From Ohtaekwangia sp036503775 (lineage in GTDB: Bacteria; Bacteroidota; Bacteroidia; Cytophagales; Cyclobacteriaceae): a stretch of DNA of 64,000 nt. The stretch spans positions 41,359 to 105,358 of the forward strand of contig DASXWH010000188.1 of assembly GCA_036503775.1 (NCBI GenBank), written 5' to 3'. The notes beneath the pieces were generated by a model that saw only the letters and a list, made by a program, of their open reading frames with translations, did not search any database and had not been told where the DNA came from. Positions 62,269-64,000 of the stretch are shown piece after piece. Within the stretch, counting starts at the first letter, position 1. Every line of letters begins with the position of its first letter. The position numbers and the translations under genes were made by a program.

Positions 62269-62325
62269 GAGGGACGAGGTACGAGGTACGATTTTTTTTA
62301 CATACTCTTCATACTTCGTCCCTCG
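62269..62325. repeat. Inverted repeat between divergent genes
   Basis: GAGGGACGA (62269-62277), followed by the near-direct repeat GAGGTACGAGGTACG, has an inverted copy TCGTCCCTC (62316-62324). The unit lies between the ABC-F start and the ABC ATPase start, and its right arm is next to a TACCTTGA box (62333-62340) that could be the -7 element of the ABC ATPase gene. Confidence 0.75.
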
Positions 62326-62388
62326 TCTTTTGTACCTTGAATTTATACTGTAGATTTCATTGCCAAAAACTGAAACCAAAGAAAACAG

Positions 62389-63369
62389 ATGACCTTCCTT
62401 AAAGTATCCGGTGTCCGAAAACAGGTAGACCAGAATTTTACACTCAGAGATATTAAGCTTTCTCAAAACAAACTTCAAAAAATTGCTGTCGCGGGCGAAA
62501 CAGGTTCAGGCAAAAGCACCTTGTTGAAAACCATTGCCGGCATGTCACAACCGGATAAAGGTGAAGTTCAGTTCGAGAATAAGCCTGTGTATGATAAGGT
62601 TGAAAAACTTATTGGTGGTCATCCGGGCATTGCCTACTTATCACAACACTTTGAGCTGCCGAAATTCCTGCGCGTTGAACAGGTATTGTCTTACGCCAAT
62701 ACATTGCCGCAACAGGATGCCACACGTTTATACAAGATCTGTCAGATTGATCATCTGCTTTCACGCAAAACAGATCAGCTTTCGGGAGGAGAGAAGCAAC
62801 GTATCGCTATGGCCCGTCTGCTTATTTCGTCACCACGGTTGTTATTACTCGATGAACCGTTCTCGCATCTGGATCTGGTTCATAAGAATACCCTCAAGGC
62901 AGTGATTGATGACCTCGGTGCCAAACTGAAGATCACCTGTGTATTGGTTTCCCATGATCCCGATGATACCCTGGCCTGGGCTGACAAAATCATTGTGTTG
63001 AAAGACGGAAAGATCGTGCAGCAGGGCTCACCTGAAAAATTGTATCGCGAACCGGCTAATGAATATGCCGCAGGATTGTTTGGCAAGTATAACCTGATCA
63101 ACACAAAGAAAGCTCCGGTTGCCTATAAGAAGCTTGCGGGCAAACCGGGTAGAAAAGCTATCTTGGTCAGGCCAGAATACCTTCAGGTAACATCTAAAGG
63201 AAGAAATACACTGGCAGGCAAGGTTACGCACATCAGCTTTTTTGGAAGCCACCGTGAAGCGGTGGTTGAATTGCCTGAGATGTCACTCACCGTGAGAACG
63301 AACCGTGCGGTCAAAACAGGTGATGCCGTTCATATTTCCTGCAGCAAAAAGGATCTGCATTTTGTGTAG
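62389..63369 (+). CDS. ABC transporter ATP-binding protein with C-terminal TOBE-like domain
   Basis: This 326-residue protein has Walker A GETGSGKST (about 37-45), Q-loop in AYLSQHFELPKFL, signature LSGGEKQRIAMARLL, Walker B LLLLDEPFSHLD and switch His in VLVSHDPDD. The C-terminal 80 residues (AILVRPEYLQVTSKGRN... ISFFGSHREAVVEL) match the regulatory TOBE-like domain of the PotA/FbpC type, so it may import a polyamine or metal-type substrate. No permease or binding protein is adjacent, so it is an orphan ATPase here. Confidence 0.9.
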   Translation: MTFLKVSGVRKQVDQNFTLRDIKLSQNKLQKIAVAGETGSGKSTLLKTIAGMSQPDKGEVQFENKPVYDKVEKLIGGHPGIAYLSQHFELPKFLRVEQVLSYANTLPQQDATRLYKICQIDHLLSRKTDQLSGGEKQRIAMARLLISSPRLLLLDEPFSHLDLVHKNTLKAVIDDLGAKLKITCVLVSHDPDDTLAWADKIIVLKDGKIVQQGSPEKLYREPANEYAAGLFGKYNLINTKKAPVAYKKLAGKPGRKAILVRPEYLQVTSKGRNTLAGKVTHISFFGSHREAVVELPEMSLTVRTNRAVKTGDAVHISCSKKDLHFV

Positions 63370-64000
63370 TTAATCAGCGATGATCTTCTTCTTCCGGAAA
63401 TTCCGCGGACTGACACCCGTATATTTTCTGAATTGTTTGCTCAGGTGACTTTCATCGGAGAACCCAAACTCATCGGCTATCTCTGACAATGAGAGGTCAC
63501 TGTACAATAACCGCGTTTCAATGAGCTTCAGTTTATACCGGGTGATATATTGTTTCAGCGATTCACCGGTGTGACGTTTGAACCAGGTACTGAGGTATCC
63601 GGGTGCATAATTGAATTCACGCGAAAGACTGCTCAATCGTAAACGTGATGCCGTATAAATATTCTGTCGGATGTAAAGCAACACATCTTCAAGCGAAGCA
63701 TTTAAACCTTGATTTTTCTCCACCAGTGATTGCCGGCTGATGTTTCTGGCCAGTATGGTCATAATGGCTTTCATCAGACTGTCACGCATCACTTCGAAAG
63801 CCGGATCCAGCCGGTTATAATATTCAGCCTGTAATATCGACAGCAATTGAAACAGATTACGTTTTTCATTTTTATCCCGAACAATAGAACCCTGACTGAT
63901 ATGCGGTGTATGCAACAACGCTTTCAGCGTTTGCTGCCAGTGTCGTGTTTTATCCAGTGGATGACTCTTGCTGAAGGTCTCCATGAAACGGATGTAACAG
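63370..64000 (-). CDS. AraC-family transcriptional regulator, 5' end outside window
   Basis: The frame stays open from the ATG at 63984 to the window edge (visible upstream codons give CYIRF), so this is the C-terminal part of a longer protein, likely with an N-terminal cupin-type sensor domain. The last 100 residues are a typical AraC DNA-binding domain: LSSLSREFNYAPGYLSTWFK and LSLSEIADEFGFSDESHLSK form the two helix-turn-helices, then FRKYTGVSPRNFRKK. It regulates genes in response to an unknown ligand. The stop abuts the ABC ATPase stop with no gap. Confidence 0.9.
   Translation of the reverse strand, partial: CYIRFMETFSKSHPLDKTRHWQQTLKALLHTPHISQGSIVRDKNEKRNLFQLLSILQAEYYNRLDPAFEVMRDSLMKAIMTILARNISRQSLVEKNQGLNASLEDVLLYIRQNIYTASRLRLSSLSREFNYAPGYLSTWFKRHTGESLKQYITRYKLKLIETRLLYSDLSLSEIADEFGFSDESHLSKQFRKYTGVSPRNFRKKKIIAD

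Overview
The window looks like chromosomal DNA of a Bacteroidota bacterium, most likely of the Cytophagales type. The evidence is a type IX secretion (T9SS) C-terminal sorting domain on large secreted proteins, a DUF5916 outer-membrane protein, a two-component regulator propeller kinase, a TonB/ExbB/ExbD set, starts without Shine-Dalgarno sequences, and promoters of the TTTG...TAnnTTTG type. No rRNA, tRNA, CRISPR array, insertion sequence or prophage was seen. Genus and species cannot be named from the sequence alone.

Layout. 0-3.5 kb: 3' part of a large repeat-rich T9SS cargo protein. 3.5-6.8 kb: hybrid histidine kinase and NtrC-type regulator, back to back. 7-9.1 kb: TerB-like protein, rhomboid protease, DNA polymerase III delta subunit. 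9.3-19.2 kb: a co-directional run of a giant TPR protein, an outer-membrane barrel, a SPOR protein, ExbB, ExbD, TonB, a small protein, FolC and TrmB. 19.3-22.5 kb: LpxH-like hydrolase overlapping a glycosyltransferase, an orphan OmpR-type regulator and a TrpF-like protein lacking its catalytic residues. 22.6-28.9 kb: lipoprotein and T9SS subtilase, Rpe, LpoB-like and COG3014-like lipoproteins, and a barrel protein with a basic tail. 28.9-32.4 kb: propeller sensor kinase. 32.6-40.8 kb: GyrA, TPR protein, MFS transporter with a large loop, LigD, cold-shock protein. 40.8-44.5 kb: a gene-poor stretch with small ORFs, then a SpoIIAA-like protein and a long acyl-CoA dehydrogenase. 44.7-49 kb: two sensor kinases around a stand-alone receiver. 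49-59.2 kb: accessory metabolism (esterase, TerB-like protein, Gfo/Idh oxidoreductase, peroxiredoxin-like protein, DUF6265, DUF5916, and an IorAB-type molybdenum hydroxylase). 59.2-64 kb: YHS protein with a possible 49-residue companion, small membrane protein, ABC-F ATPase, ABC ATPase and an AraC regulator cut by the window edge. Three low-complexity intergenic palindromes are clustered in this last part.

How the genes work together. The 9-17 kb run combines a proton-motive-force energiser (ExbBD-TonB) with a periplasmic TPR protein, a barrel and a peptidoglycan-binding SPOR protein, and is the best candidate for a joint trans-envelope machine. The rest is a mix of housekeeping genes (holA, folC, trmB, rpe, gyrA) and a dense signalling complement: four histidine kinases, three response regulators and one AraC regulator. 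No single unambiguous new system was found. The observations judged most worth a second look are that envelope set, the degenerate TrpF, the palindrome family and three small unannotated ORFs.
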